Of a stretch of 64,000 nucleotides of DNA, positions 43,627 through 52,151 are shown piece after piece. The position numbers and the translations under genes are program-made. The DNA is taken from the NCBI GenBank assembly GCA_041596515.1, contig JBFHIJ010000005.1:1-64000 (forward strand). Reading direction: 5' to 3'. Source of the DNA: JBFHIJ01 sp041596515. Lineage in GTDB: Bacteria; Bacteroidota; Ignavibacteria; Kapaibacteriales; UBA2268. The first letter of the stretch is position 1. Each line of letters begins with the position of its first letter. Below the pieces are notes generated by a model. It was not told the DNA's origin. It saw nothing but the letters and a program-made list of their open reading frames with translations, and did no database searches.

Positions 43627-45045
43627 ATGAATTTTAGAGTGTTATTTTTAGCAATAATATCAACGTTAGTCTTAGCAAGTTGTGCAAATCTCTCTACTCG
43701 AACTGAGACCGATATTTATACAATAGCTGACGTAGATACTCTTAAAACGCATGACGCTCTAAATGCTCCCGGCGTGCGAGATAACGGAGTAGTTTACCCA
43801 TCATCGACCCGCGATGAGTTCCAAAGAGATGTAGTTTTACATGATAGTATAATAGAAAGAGAGTATCCGGATTTTATAAGACTTGGCTTATTTGAGGGAG
43901 TGGGCTTGTTTGGAGGAGATGGCGATTATGCACTGGGTTCCGGTATCTTTGGTGTGCATCCGGATTTAGGAAACCTAAGGAGTGGATTTAGAGGAGATGG
44001 CGATGGTTTAGTCCCCGGTGGATTATATAGAATAGGGATAGCCGAATACCGCCTTAGGTGGTTCAAAGATGCTAAAAACTGGACGCTTGGCACCTCATTG
44101 TACGAAGCAATCATCCCTGATGCTCGAGGGGAAAATATGCTTATAAGTTACTTACCTATATATTTTCGCAAAAGATATTTCCTCGATGAAAACATTCCAT
44201 ATATATCTGTTACTCCTGCTGTCGGTATAGGATTCTATCCATCTATATATGTCAACACTTCCATCTCTTTAGACGTAGGTTCTATCGGTGGGCTTAATAT
44301 AAGAGCTTATGTTGGTTATGCCTTTGGTGTAAATCTGCGATATACATCACAGATACAAAATAATGATTTTTATGATCAAAGTAATAATGTGAGTATACCT
44401 TATGCCGGATTAGGCATATCAGTTTTGGACTTTTTGAATCTGCCACGAGAGACAGAAGTGGAGTGGAAGTATCATGAGCATTCTTCATGGGAAGTAGGTC
44501 TGGCATCTATCACGTTACTTGGCTCAAATGCAGATATATCAATATTCTCAGGAACAAGTCCGAATAGTATACTTGACCAACAAAACAATAACCAAAGTGA
44601 CTTATTAGTTTCAGGCATGATACTGAAGTTAGCAAATGCCAAAGTTGCATTGCCATATTTAGGGCATAAGCTTTATGCAGGGACTTCTTTGGTGAACTTG
44701 ATAGCATTGGGTCAAAATGCTTTTGGAATGGGAGTTATACCAATAAGGGTTGGTTATTGGCAGACAGTAATTTCAGATGATTTAGTGGCCGAGCCATTTA
44801 TTGAGTATAATTATTTACCGACTCAAATGCTCCACATCGGGGCAGAGTTAAAGTTGCGAGTATCTGAGAAATTTAATATAAATCTTGCTTTGGGCTATGT
44901 CAATGGTTCCAATTCCGGATTTATGGGAGATTTCTTTGATAAAGATTGGGGAGATTCCGGGAACTTTTCGGGTGTGTATGTAGGTTTAGGTTTTAATTTG
45001 TTAGATAGGATGTTTTACTCCGACGAATTGAGATATAACAAATGA
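43627..45045 (+). CDS. Outer-membrane lipoprotein of unknown function
   Basis: The 472-residue protein has a lipoprotein signal (LAIISTLVLASC). A short polar region (about 20-85) follows, then long stretches of alternating strands with many Gly, Tyr and Ile residues, such as YISVTPAVGIGFYPSIYVN and GLNIRAYVGYAFG, suggesting a beta-barrel or beta-sandwich. It ends FNLLDRMFY plus a short tail. No family is recognised. Its TGA overlaps the next start by four bases (ATGA), so the two are co-translated and may form a complex. Confidence 0.6.
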   Translation: MNFRVLFLAIISTLVLASCANLSTRTETDIYTIADVDTLKTHDALNAPGVRDNGVVYPSSTRDEFQRDVVLHDSIIEREYPDFIRLGLFEGVGLFGGDGDYALGSGIFGVHPDLGNLRSGFRGDGDGLVPGGLYRIGIAEYRLRWFKDAKNWTLGTSLYEAIIPDARGENMLISYLPIYFRKRYFLDENIPYISVTPAVGIGFYPSIYVNTSISLDVGSIGGLNIRAYVGYAFGVNLRYTSQIQNNDFYDQSNNVSIPYAGLGISVLDFLNLPRETEVEWKYHEHSSWEVGLASITLLGSNADISIFSGTSPNSILDQQNNNQSDLLVSGMILKLANAKVALPYLGHKLYAGTSLVNLIALGQNAFGMGVIPIRVGYWQTVISDDLVAEPFIEYNYLPTQMLHIGAELKLRVSEKFNINLALGYVNGSNSGFMGDFFDKDWGDSGNFSGVYVGLGFNLLDRMFYSDELRYNK

Positions 45046-45665
45046 TAAGAGTACTAACCATATTACTTGTGCTTGTTTTGCAAAGTTGTAATCCGTATAT
45101 GTTTGAGCTAAACATATATGAAAGGTATCAACAATTTAGCTTAGCAGAAAACCTCAGCAGGTATGGTGCAGTAGAAAAAACAGCTGATAACGGGTTTATA
45201 ATAAAAACAGAGGCGACAGTTGCAATTAAAACACCTATGTTGACTCAGTCTATAAGCGATATGACTATCAAATACAAAGATAGTTTATTCGGTAAATATA
45301 CTATATACTTGCGTACAACCGGTCGCACTGTAACAGAAGGTAAATACATAGCTATGCAAGTTGATTATTTCCAATCATCAATAAACATTATTGAATATGA
45401 ATCAAAAACCGAGAAAAAAATAAAGGTAAATATTGATACAGAGCAAGGTAACAGAGTATTTGCAATAAATGACGGAAAATACTTAAAGATATATTGGGAT
45501 TGTGACGAAGTATATAATTATGCAACAAGTATTCCGGCAACGGAATATGTAATTATTCGGACAGATAATAATTGTAGTTTAGAAGTAGAAGGCTGGGATG
45601 TCAGTTATCTATATGAGGACGCTAGATATCAAGGACTCCCTATGTATAATAATTTTTTTGAATAA
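45042..45665 (+). CDS. Small lipoprotein of unknown function
   Basis: The 207-residue protein starts with a short lipoprotein signal (MIRVLTILLVLVLQSC, cysteine 16). It is beta-strand rich with no recognised motif. It overlaps the preceding lipoprotein gene by four bases and lies about 110 bp before flagellin, which has its own promoter. A role with the 43627-45045 product is inferred from translational coupling. Confidence 0.6.
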   Translation: MIRVLTILLVLVLQSCNPYMFELNIYERYQQFSLAENLSRYGAVEKTADNGFIIKTEATVAIKTPMLTQSISDMTIKYKDSLFGKYTIYLRTTGRTVTEGKYIAMQVDYFQSSINIIEYESKTEKKIKVNIDTEQGNRVFAINDGKYLKIYWDCDEVYNYATSIPATEYVIIRTDNNCSLEVEGWDVSYLYEDARYQGLPMYNNFFE

Positions 45666-45670
45666 AAAAC

Positions 45671-45698
45671 TAAAGTATACAACAAAACAGCCGAATAA
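45671..45698 (+). promoter_or_regulatory. Sigma-28 (FliA-type) promoter of flagellin
   Basis: TAAAGTAT (45671-45678), an 11-base spacer and GCCGAATAA (45690-45698) match the enterobacterial FliA consensus TAAAGTTT-N11-GCCGATAA with one change in the -35 and one inserted A in the -10. It lies about 75 bp before the flagellin ATG. An flgM-like gene at the end of the cluster supports sigma-28 control. Confidence 0.7.
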
Positions 45699-45773
45699 GT
45701 AATTAGTAGGAAAAGTAAACATTGTTGGCAGGATGCCCGGAATCAGAATTATAATAATACACGGAGGTTGATT

Positions 45774-46721
45774 ATGCCAACAGCAATTGCAAGTGGTGGT
45801 AGAATTCGCACCAATATCCCGGCGCAAAATGCATATAACTCATTGGTTAAATCCAATAATATTATTGCAGACAAACAATTGCGCTTGTCAACTGGTAAGA
45901 GAATTAACTCAGCTGCTGATGATGTGGCAGGTTATATTACTTCAAGAGCCTTAGGTGCTAGAAATGGTGCCTTGCAATCTGCAAAAATATCAACAGGTGA
46001 TGCAAAAAATGTAACATCTATTTCTCAAGATGCATTAGATAATATCAATAATCTATTGACTAGTATCAAAGATGCTGCAGCAACAGCTTCTTCCGGTGCA
46101 CTTGGGACAGATGAAAAAGTGGCCTTAGCAAAAGGTGCTTACAGAATGGCAGAACAAGTTCAATTTATTGTTGACTCTACTGTATTCGGTGGAAATCAAT
46201 TGCTTAAAGGTGATTATTCCGGCGATTGGGTTGTAGGTTATACTCACGACAACTCAATTTTGGAAATAGGAGTCGATCTTACTTCTGGTAACACAACCGA
46301 ATTTAACGTAACAGGTAGTGGAGCAGGTGATTTTGACTTGAATGCAACAAGCAATTCGCTTTCTTCTTTCGCAGGCGTAGAAGGTCTTAGCCTTCAGTCT
46401 TTGAATGATGTATCAGCAACAGATTTGGGTATGTTTAGTAAAGAAAACATCAACTCAACTCTTACAAGCTTGTCTAGTGCATTAAACAATGTAAATAAAG
46501 TGGCTTCGTACTTAGGTGGTATCGAGAACAGACTTACTTCTCAGGAAGATTTGTTGAACTCTCAGATTACAAACTATAAAGCTGCCATTTCAAGGATCGA
46601 AGATGCGGACGTGGCTCAAGAGCAGTTAGAATTAGTGAAAGCTCAGTTCTTGCAACAGACTTCACTTATCTCTTTGGCTCAGTCAAATCAGAATCCGCAA
46701 TCATACTTGCAGTTGTTCTAA
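45774..46721 (+). CDS. fliC: Flagellin
   Basis: The 315-residue filament protein has the conserved D0/D1 ends. The N-terminus contains NAYNSLVKSNNIIADKQLRL and STGKRINSAADDVAGY. The C-terminus contains NRLTSQEDLLNSQITNYKAA, RIEDADVAQEQLEL and a final LAQSNQNPQSYLQLF. The central variable domain is very short, so the filament should be thin and plain. The start at 45774 is set by GGAGG six bases upstream; an in-frame TTG at 45768 is not needed. It has its own sigma-28 promoter and terminator, consistent with strong single-gene expression. Confidence 0.95.
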   Translation: MPTAIASGGRIRTNIPAQNAYNSLVKSNNIIADKQLRLSTGKRINSAADDVAGYITSRALGARNGALQSAKISTGDAKNVTSISQDALDNINNLLTSIKDAAATASSGALGTDEKVALAKGAYRMAEQVQFIVDSTVFGGNQLLKGDYSGDWVVGYTHDNSILEIGVDLTSGNTTEFNVTGSGAGDFDLNATSNSLSSFAGVEGLSLQSLNDVSATDLGMFSKENINSTLTSLSSALNNVNKVASYLGGIENRLTSQEDLLNSQITNYKAAISRIEDADVAQEQLELVKAQFLQQTSLISLAQSNQNPQSYLQLF

Positions 46722-46767
46722 TAATTAGCATAGTATTGAGGCGATCCTTGTTTATAAAAAGAATAAT

Positions 46768-46801
46768 AAAAGGCAGGCATAGTATTTGCTTGCCTTTTTT
46801 T
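46768..46801 (+). terminator. Rho-independent terminator of flagellin
   Basis: AAAGGCAGGCA pairs with TGCTTGCCTTT (one G-T pair) and is followed by a T run. It separates fliC from the fliS-flgM genes. Confidence 0.85.
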
Positions 46802-46830
46802 AAACAGGATTAAATATAAGGATTATACTT

Positions 46831-47193
46831 ATGGCTAATGCAGCACAACAGCTTGCAGCTTCTCGAGCTTACGGAGGCGGAGGAGCCGGTGACAGGAAAA
46901 AAGTCCCGACTTACCTTGAGCAAGAAGTAATGTCTTGGAATAAAGAAAAGATTATCCTCAAGATGTATGATCTTTTCATAGTAAGTTGCAAGAGGAAGGA
47001 CGTAACCAAAATGAGCCGAGTGCTGATTGAGCTTATGGGATCGCTCAATTTCGAATACGAAGAAACAGCTACACGATTATACAGATTATACGAATACTGT
47101 CAGAGATGCATTTTCCAGAAAAAATTTGACGAAGCTCTTTACATAATCAAAGAACTTAGAGATACTTGGGCGAAAGCTTTTGATCTTGAATAG
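46831..47193 (+). CDS. fliS: Flagellin export chaperone FliS
   Basis: The 120-residue protein resembles FliS, which binds the flagellin C-terminus before export. The helical-bundle pattern is visible: YLEQEVMSWNKEKIILKMYD near residue 28, then VLIELMGSLNFEY and helices to the C-terminus. The N-terminal 25 residues are Ala/Gly-rich. Position between fliC and fliD is the classical fliS position and supports the call. It is the first gene of the run that extends to flgM. Confidence 0.78.
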   Translation: MANAAQQLAASRAYGGGGAGDRKKVPTYLEQEVMSWNKEKIILKMYDLFIVSCKRKDVTKMSRVLIELMGSLNFEYEETATRLYRLYEYCQRCIFQKKFDEALYIIKELRDTWAKAFDLE

Positions 47194-47211
47194 TCAGAAG
47201 GAGTAATTAAA

Positions 47212-48651
47212 ATGGTGGACTTATTTAGCTTGGCAAGCGGAAATACTTCTTCTTCTTCGCAGAGTGATATACTTGTAGAGGCGTACAAGCAAACTCAGCA
47301 GTCAACGATTAATACTTTAGACCAAAAAAGAGCTGATCTTGAAAAGCGGTCAGTGTTTTATACTTCTTTGAATAGCCGTATAAGCAGTTTGGTAAGTACT
47401 CTGGATAAATTTCAGGCAGATGGTGCAGAAGATAAGTTTGTAACTCGTTCTGTATCGAATTCTGACCCTTCTGTGATAAGTGTGTCCGCTGATGGTGATG
47501 CTATTATAGGATTGAATACTGTTAAAGTAAATCGATTAGCTACAAACGATGTGCTCATCACTGAGAGACAAAACCTCAGTGATGAGTTTGGTATATCCGG
47601 CTCTAAAAGTTTTACTCTTGAAGTAGAAGATAGATCTTTTGACGTTTCTGTTGACTTTGATGGCACTGAAACTGTTGAAGAAGCTCTTAGAAAAATTACT
47701 GATGCTGTAAATGATTTAGAATATGAAGATGAAGACGGCGATAACCAAAATATTACGCTTTCTGCTTCTCTCATTAAAGATACTAATACGACCGGACGTA
47801 TTACATTTACTTCAAAAGAGGCCGGTAGCTTAAATCAAATTAAAATCACTTCCGGTGATAATGATTTGATGAAAGAGCTGGGGTTAAATACTATTGTTGC
47901 TGGAAACAATGACAAAAGAACACTCTCCTCAGGTGGAGGAGCAGGTTATTTGAAAGAAGACATTACAGATTTAGACTCTAATGTTACCATAAATGGTATC
48001 GAAGTAACTAGGTCTTCTAATAGCTTAGATGATGTGTTGCCGGGCTTATCTATTAGTTTGCTTAAACCACAATCTGAAGAAGACCAGGCTGTTACTATGC
48101 AGACAGAAGTTGGTACAGATAAAGTGGAAGACTTTATACAGCCACTTTTAGACAATATTAATAATATCTTATCGTATCTTTCACAAGATAAGACTTTATT
48201 ACGTAGTGAGTCTGCTCCAAATACTCTGTTTTATCAGCTCAGATCTTTATATTCTGAAAAAGTTGAAGGAATAGATGATGCAGACCCGCAATATTTGTCG
48301 GGGATTGGAATAAAGTTTGATAATCAAAAACTATACATAGACGATGCAGAAACATTGACTGATTTGCTAAAAGAAGATCCTACAAAAGTTTCTAATTTGT
48401 TCTTAGGCGAAAATGGTATAGTTAATAAACTTGATAATATGTTTGCTGATATGCAAGGTTCTGATGGGCTGATACTATCCAAGACTAGAAGCTTGCAAGA
48501 TAGAATTACCCTAAACAAACAAAAAGTTACTGATACAGAAGAGCGAATTTCAAGACAAGCCGATGCTTTAAGAAGGCAGTACGAGGACATGTTAGAAGTG
48601 TATTATAATGCTGAATCGCAATACAGCCAATTTATGTCTTATACATCATAA
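47212..48651 (+). CDS. fliD: Flagellar filament cap protein FliD
   Basis: The 479-residue protein is the cap (hook-associated protein 2) that folds flagellin at the filament tip. It has helical D0/D1 ends: KRSVFYTSLNSRISSLVSTL near the N-terminus and RITLNKQKVTDTEERISRQ, then QYEDMLEVYYNAESQ, at the C-terminus. Beta-rich middle domains lie at about 90-300. AGAAGGAG precedes the ATG. Length is normal for FliD. It follows fliS by 18 bases. Confidence 0.9.
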   Translation: MVDLFSLASGNTSSSSQSDILVEAYKQTQQSTINTLDQKRADLEKRSVFYTSLNSRISSLVSTLDKFQADGAEDKFVTRSVSNSDPSVISVSADGDAIIGLNTVKVNRLATNDVLITERQNLSDEFGISGSKSFTLEVEDRSFDVSVDFDGTETVEEALRKITDAVNDLEYEDEDGDNQNITLSASLIKDTNTTGRITFTSKEAGSLNQIKITSGDNDLMKELGLNTIVAGNNDKRTLSSGGGAGYLKEDITDLDSNVTINGIEVTRSSNSLDDVLPGLSISLLKPQSEEDQAVTMQTEVGTDKVEDFIQPLLDNINNILSYLSQDKTLLRSESAPNTLFYQLRSLYSEKVEGIDDADPQYLSGIGIKFDNQKLYIDDAETLTDLLKEDPTKVSNLFLGENGIVNKLDNMFADMQGSDGLILSKTRSLQDRITLNKQKVTDTEERISRQADALRRQYEDMLEVYYNAESQYSQFMSYTS

Positions 48652-48686
48652 TGCCCGGTTTGTACTTTTTAGGATAGGAGGAAAAA

Positions 48687-49115
48687 ATGATAAATTCTAT
48701 TTCGAATATATCTTCTCTTATGAATGAAAAGCCAAATAATGATAAATTTGGTCAGCCTAAGGTACGTATATCGGTAGATAAAAAAGACAATGGGCTTGTT
48801 AAAATCAATCAGACCGATGCCGAAAAGTTAGCTTCCGAGAAAATGCCGTTAGCTGATAAGACTAAAAATAACTCAATCAAAAAAGATATTATTGATTTTT
48901 CGGACTTAGGTGAAAAACTGAAAGAAATATTGGGAGAAAACAATCTTAGCATTGAGTTCTCTATCGATAGCGACACGCAAAAAATGGTGGTAAAATTTTT
49001 GGATTCAGAAACTGATGAAGTAATTCAGCAGTTTCCTCCTGATGTTACTTTAAAAATAACTAAAATTATTGCAGAGCATTTTGGAGTAGGTCAGATTACA
49101 AACACTAAGGTCTAA
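48687..49115 (+). CDS. flaG: FlaG family flagellar protein
   Basis: The 142-residue protein has a disordered N-terminal half and a C-terminal FlaG domain: LSIEFSIDSDTQKMVVKFLD followed by VIQQFPPD near residue 115. FlaG proteins influence filament length; their mechanism is poorly known. An ATAGGAGG ribosome site is present. It is placed after fliD, as in many flagellar clusters. Confidence 0.85.
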   Translation: MINSISNISSLMNEKPNNDKFGQPKVRISVDKKDNGLVKINQTDAEKLASEKMPLADKTKNNSIKKDIIDFSDLGEKLKEILGENNLSIEFSIDSDTQKMVVKFLDSETDEVIQQFPPDVTLKITKIIAEHFGVGQITNTKV

Positions 49116-49121
49116 CTTGCA

Positions 49122-49448
49122 ATGGAAAAGTTATTTGATGACATGCTAAGATTGGCAACAGAAATCAATGTTTTATTGAAAGATGACGGCGAGAATAAAA
49201 ATAAATCTCAATCGATAATCACCCTTTTTAAGCAAAAACAAGAGTTATTAGATGCTGCCTCAGAATTAGGAAAAAAAAGTAATAAAGATAATAGAATATT
49301 TTCCGATATTAGTAGTAGCAAGCTTAATAAATATAAGCTCTTAGAGGAAGAAAATATCTCGCTTATAAAAAAGCAAAAAACTATTTTTGCTGATAAGCTG
49401 AAAGAGCAGGTTCAAAAAAAGTCCCTGCTAATATATACTAAAAGGTGA
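49122..49448 (+). CDS. Possible FlgN/FliT-type flagellar export chaperone
   Basis: The 108-residue protein is charged and almost wholly helical (LFDDMLRLATEINVLLKDD, ITLFKQKQELLDAASELG, KLLEEENISLIKKQKTIF), with no signal or membrane segment. The sequence alone does not identify a family. Its size, helical nature and place between flaG and flgM fit FlgN (hook-associated protein chaperone) or FliT (FliD chaperone), both of which are very divergent. It starts six bases after flaG and ends four bases before flgM. Confidence 0.5.
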   Translation: MEKLFDDMLRLATEINVLLKDDGENKNKSQSIITLFKQKQELLDAASELGKKSNKDNRIFSDISSSKLNKYKLLEEENISLIKKQKTIFADKLKEQVQKKSLLIYTKR

Positions 49449-49452
49449 TGTA

Positions 49453-49707
49453 ATGGCTATCAATCATATAAAAGGCGGAGGTCTTTATAAAGCTTCTGAA
49501 ACTAATCTGAGAAGTAGATATAAAGATGATGAAAAAGCAAAAGAAGCTGACGCAGCTTCTTTGAGTAGAGAAGACTCTCTGGTTCTTTCCAGCGAGGCTA
49601 AAAAATTGTCTCCTATAAAAGCGAAAATCGAAAGTGGCTTTTATAATCAACCCGATGTGTTACGCGAAGTAGCTCAAAAATTAGTAAAAGAGTTTAGTTT
49701 AGAATAA
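49453..49707 (+). CDS. flgM: Anti-sigma-28 factor FlgM
   Basis: The 84-residue protein has a disordered N-terminus and the FlgM C-terminal pattern: SLVLSSEAKKLSPIKAKIES, then GFYNQPDVLREVAQKLVKEF. FlgM holds sigma-28 until the hook is finished, then is exported through the flagellum, releasing late gene expression. Its place at the end of the filament cluster and the sigma-28 promoter before fliC agree with this. The terminator overlaps the last codons. Confidence 0.8.
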   Translation: MAINHIKGGGLYKASETNLRSRYKDDEKAKEADAASLSREDSLVLSSEAKKLSPIKAKIESGFYNQPDVLREVAQKLVKEFSLE

Positions 49708-49726
49708 ATAAGCTAAACTCTTTTTT
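49686..49726 (+). terminator. Rho-independent terminator of the fliS-flgM operon
   Basis: AAAAGAGTTTAG pairs perfectly with CTAAACTCTTTT and ends in six T. The 5' arm lies inside the last codons of flgM. Confidence 0.88.
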
Positions 49727-49913
49727 CCTTTTTTTCCTGCAAAATAATTGATAAATAGTTCGGTCTATGTATCAAGCACTCTACCTTGTATTATTTCCAG
49801 TGCAAAATATTTAATATTTATTGTCTTATATTTTTTTTAATTAAGATTTGTTTTGTATTTTATAGGTAGAGTTAGGGTGAGTTTTAGTATATATATAGTT
49901 TGGAGAATAGCGT

Positions 49914-50363
49914 ATGTCGAGAACACTAAACAAAGTTATGTTGATTGGTAACGTTGGTAGAGATCCTGAGCTTAAATACACGCCAAGTGGAATTCCTGTT
50001 ATTTCTTTCCGTCTTGCTACTTCCGAAACGTGGAAAGACCGTAACAATAATGTGCAGGAACATACAGACTGGCACACTGTGGTAGCTTGGAGAGGATTGG
50101 CAGAAGTGATACATAAGTTAGTTACAAAAGGCTCTCGTGTCTACATCGAAGGTAGAATTCAAACTCGTACTTTTGACGATAAAACCGGAAGCAGACGCCA
50201 TGTGGTTGAGATATTAGCGGATAATATGCTTTTATTAGAAAATAAGAAAAAAGGCGATTTTGGCGACTATAGAACTCGTGATTATGGTTTGGATGATGTT
50301 GAATTTGAATCGTCATATGCTGACCATGATGCTCCTCCGGAATCTTCCGATATTCCTTTCTAA
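49914..50363 (+). CDS. ssb: Single-stranded DNA-binding protein
   Basis: The 149-residue protein has the OB fold of SSB (NKVMLIGNVGRDPELKYTPS, FRLATSETWKD, RVYIEGRIQTRTF) and ends in SSDIPF, the acidic-hydrophobic tail that recruits repair and replication enzymes. The linker is short. It binds single-stranded DNA in replication and repair. It is monocistronic with a terminator at 50395. Confidence 0.94.
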   Translation: MSRTLNKVMLIGNVGRDPELKYTPSGIPVISFRLATSETWKDRNNNVQEHTDWHTVVAWRGLAEVIHKLVTKGSRVYIEGRIQTRTFDDKTGSRRHVVEILADNMLLLENKKKGDFGDYRTRDYGLDDVEFESSYADHDAPPESSDIPF

Positions 50364-50394
50364 TTTGAAACTTAATCTTTTCTTATACGTTTTG

Positions 50395-50421
50395 GGAAAA
50401 AGCCTACATCGGCTTTTTTCC
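50395..50421 (+). terminator. Rho-independent terminator of ssb
   Basis: GGAAAAAGCC and GGCTTTTTTCC form the stem around TACATC; more T residues follow. It lies about 30 bp after the stop. Confidence 0.82.
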
Positions 50422-50515
50422 ATTTTTTTATTATATTTACATTTTAGCAATTGGCAAAAAGTAACCTATTGGTATCCATTTTTGCAACTTCGCTTATATT
50501 GGGAATATTATTCTT

Positions 50516-51463
50516 ATGAATATTTCAAAAAATACTGAAATTAAAGTTGGTATCGTCTCGCTGGCAGCTGTCATTTTGTTTGTGCTGGGCATCAGCATGG
50601 GCAAAGGATTTAAGTTTTCTACCGGAGCAACCCTTCTAAATATGAGATTCCCTGCTTCCGGTGGGATTCAGGAATCTGCTCCAGTTGTTGTAAATGGGGT
50701 GGATAGGGGAGACGTAATTAGCGTTAAAAATGACAATGGTTCTGTGCTTATCACTGCGGCTATGGATAATATCGACGATTTGAAAAATGATGCTCATGCT
50801 CGAATTACTATACTTGAAATAACAGGTGGTAAAAAAATTGAGATATTTCCTGGTACTTCCGGCGAGTCATTTGTGGTTGGCGACGAAATACAGGGCTCGA
50901 CTCCCCCTGATATCTCGGAACTTGTTGCTTTGTTTGGCGAGGTGAGTGGCGATGCTATTGGCTTGGTCAGAAGGTTAGATACTATCGCTTCCGGCATTAC
51001 AAATATGCTTGAGGACGGTAAGCTTACCAATGATATAAAGTTGACTGTAAGTAATCTGAAAAATATATCGGATAATGCAAATACTTTGATTGATGACAAT
51101 TACAATAATATCCAAAACTCTTTAAATAATTTGGCTATTATTACGCAAGATTTAAAAGTAGCCATTAAAGATAATGAGCCAAAAGTTTCTTCAATTATTG
51201 CTGAACTTGAAAATACTATAAAAGATATTAAGCCTATTATAAATAAAACAGATAATGCAATCGCTTCTGCAGACAAGTTGATTTCACAACTTAATGACAT
51301 TGCACAAGAAGTCAAGGATGGAGAAGGATTCGCTAACAAACTTATTTATGATAAACAATTTGCAGGAACTTTGGATTCTGCTCTGACGGATATCTATAAA
51401 TTTATTAAATTTATTGAAGAAAATGGAGTCAACGTCAACTTAAGACTTGGCACCCGACCTTAA
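50516..51463 (+). CDS. MCE/MlaD-domain lipid transport protein
   Basis: The 315-residue protein has one N-terminal membrane helix (about 11-29, VGIVSLAAVILFVLGISMG). An MCE domain follows (about 38-118, MRFPASGGIQESAPVVVNGV), then a long helical tail (SNLKNISDNANTLIDD and similar heptads). MCE proteins form hexameric channels that carry phospholipids between inner and outer membranes with an MlaE/MlaF ABC pair; these partners are not adjacent. The gene runs into the methyltransferase region with close spacing and probably heads a four-gene operon to pyrE. Confidence 0.85.
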   Translation: MNISKNTEIKVGIVSLAAVILFVLGISMGKGFKFSTGATLLNMRFPASGGIQESAPVVVNGVDRGDVISVKNDNGSVLITAAMDNIDDLKNDAHARITILEITGGKKIEIFPGTSGESFVVGDEIQGSTPPDISELVALFGEVSGDAIGLVRRLDTIASGITNMLEDGKLTNDIKLTVSNLKNISDNANTLIDDNYNNIQNSLNNLAIITQDLKVAIKDNEPKVSSIIAELENTIKDIKPIINKTDNAIASADKLISQLNDIAQEVKDGEGFANKLIYDKQFAGTLDSALTDIYKFIKFIEENGVNVNLRLGTRP

Positions 51464-51488
51464 TTATTTTAAAAACAGAGGTAATGAT

Positions 51489-52148
51489 ATGAGTGTAAAA
51501 CCTACTGAAATTACAGATGATATATATAACTTTATTGTAGAGAATTACTCTGCCGAAGATGAATTCCTTAGAACACTAAAAGCTGAAGCTAAGGCTCTTA
51601 AAATTCCCGAGATATGTATATCGCCTGATCAGGGAAATTATATGCAGTTTCTTATTAAATCATCCGGTATAAAAAATATATTAGAGATTGGTACTTTAGC
51701 CGGCTACTCTGCGATTATTATGGCGAGAGCTCTGCCCGAGGGTGGTAAAGTAATCACTGTAGAGCAAAGTATAAAACATGCAGAATTTGCTAAGAAAAAA
51801 ATATCTGAAGCAAAATTGAACGATAAAATAGAGGTAATTGTATCAGATGGTAGGGAATATCTGAAGTCTGTAAACTTCGAAGAGCATTTTGATCTTGTAT
51901 TTTTAGATGCTGATAAAACATCTTATTCTAAATACTTAGATATGGCAACTCCTATGTTAAAAACAGGTGGTATTTTTGTTGCTGATAATGCTCTTGCTTT
52001 TGGCTTTTTGATGAATGAGGAATCAAGCAAACATCCTAATCAGGTAAAAGCTATTTTGGAATTCAATAAATATTTTACAAATAAAGAAGAGTACTTTACT
52101 CACCTTTTGACTATCGGCGACGGACTAATAATGGGTATTAAAAAATAG
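51489..52148 (+). CDS. SAM-dependent O-methyltransferase (family 3)
   Basis: From the ATG at 51489 (ACAGAGG upstream) the protein has 219 residues; the longer reading from 51447 lies partly in the preceding gene. The class I fold is clear: ILEIGTLAGYSAIIMARALP (SAM loop), VITVEQSIKHAEFAKK and DLVFLDADKTSYSKYLDMA, with metal-binding aspartates as in catechol/caffeoyl-CoA-type enzymes, then GGIFVADNALAFG. It probably methylates a small aromatic hydroxyl; the substrate is unknown. Confidence 0.87.
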   Translation: MSVKPTEITDDIYNFIVENYSAEDEFLRTLKAEAKALKIPEICISPDQGNYMQFLIKSSGIKNILEIGTLAGYSAIIMARALPEGGKVITVEQSIKHAEFAKKKISEAKLNDKIEVIVSDGREYLKSVNFEEHFDLVFLDADKTSYSKYLDMATPMLKTGGIFVADNALAFGFLMNEESSKHPNQVKAILEFNKYFTNKEEYFTHLLTIGDGLIMGIKK

Positions 52149-52151
52149 ATT

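Noticed and set aside
45721..45745. Possible sigma-54 promoter before flagellin (TTGGCAGGATGCCC)
   Set aside because: The GG-to-GC spacing does not fit -24/-12, and a much better sigma-28 promoter lies just upstream.
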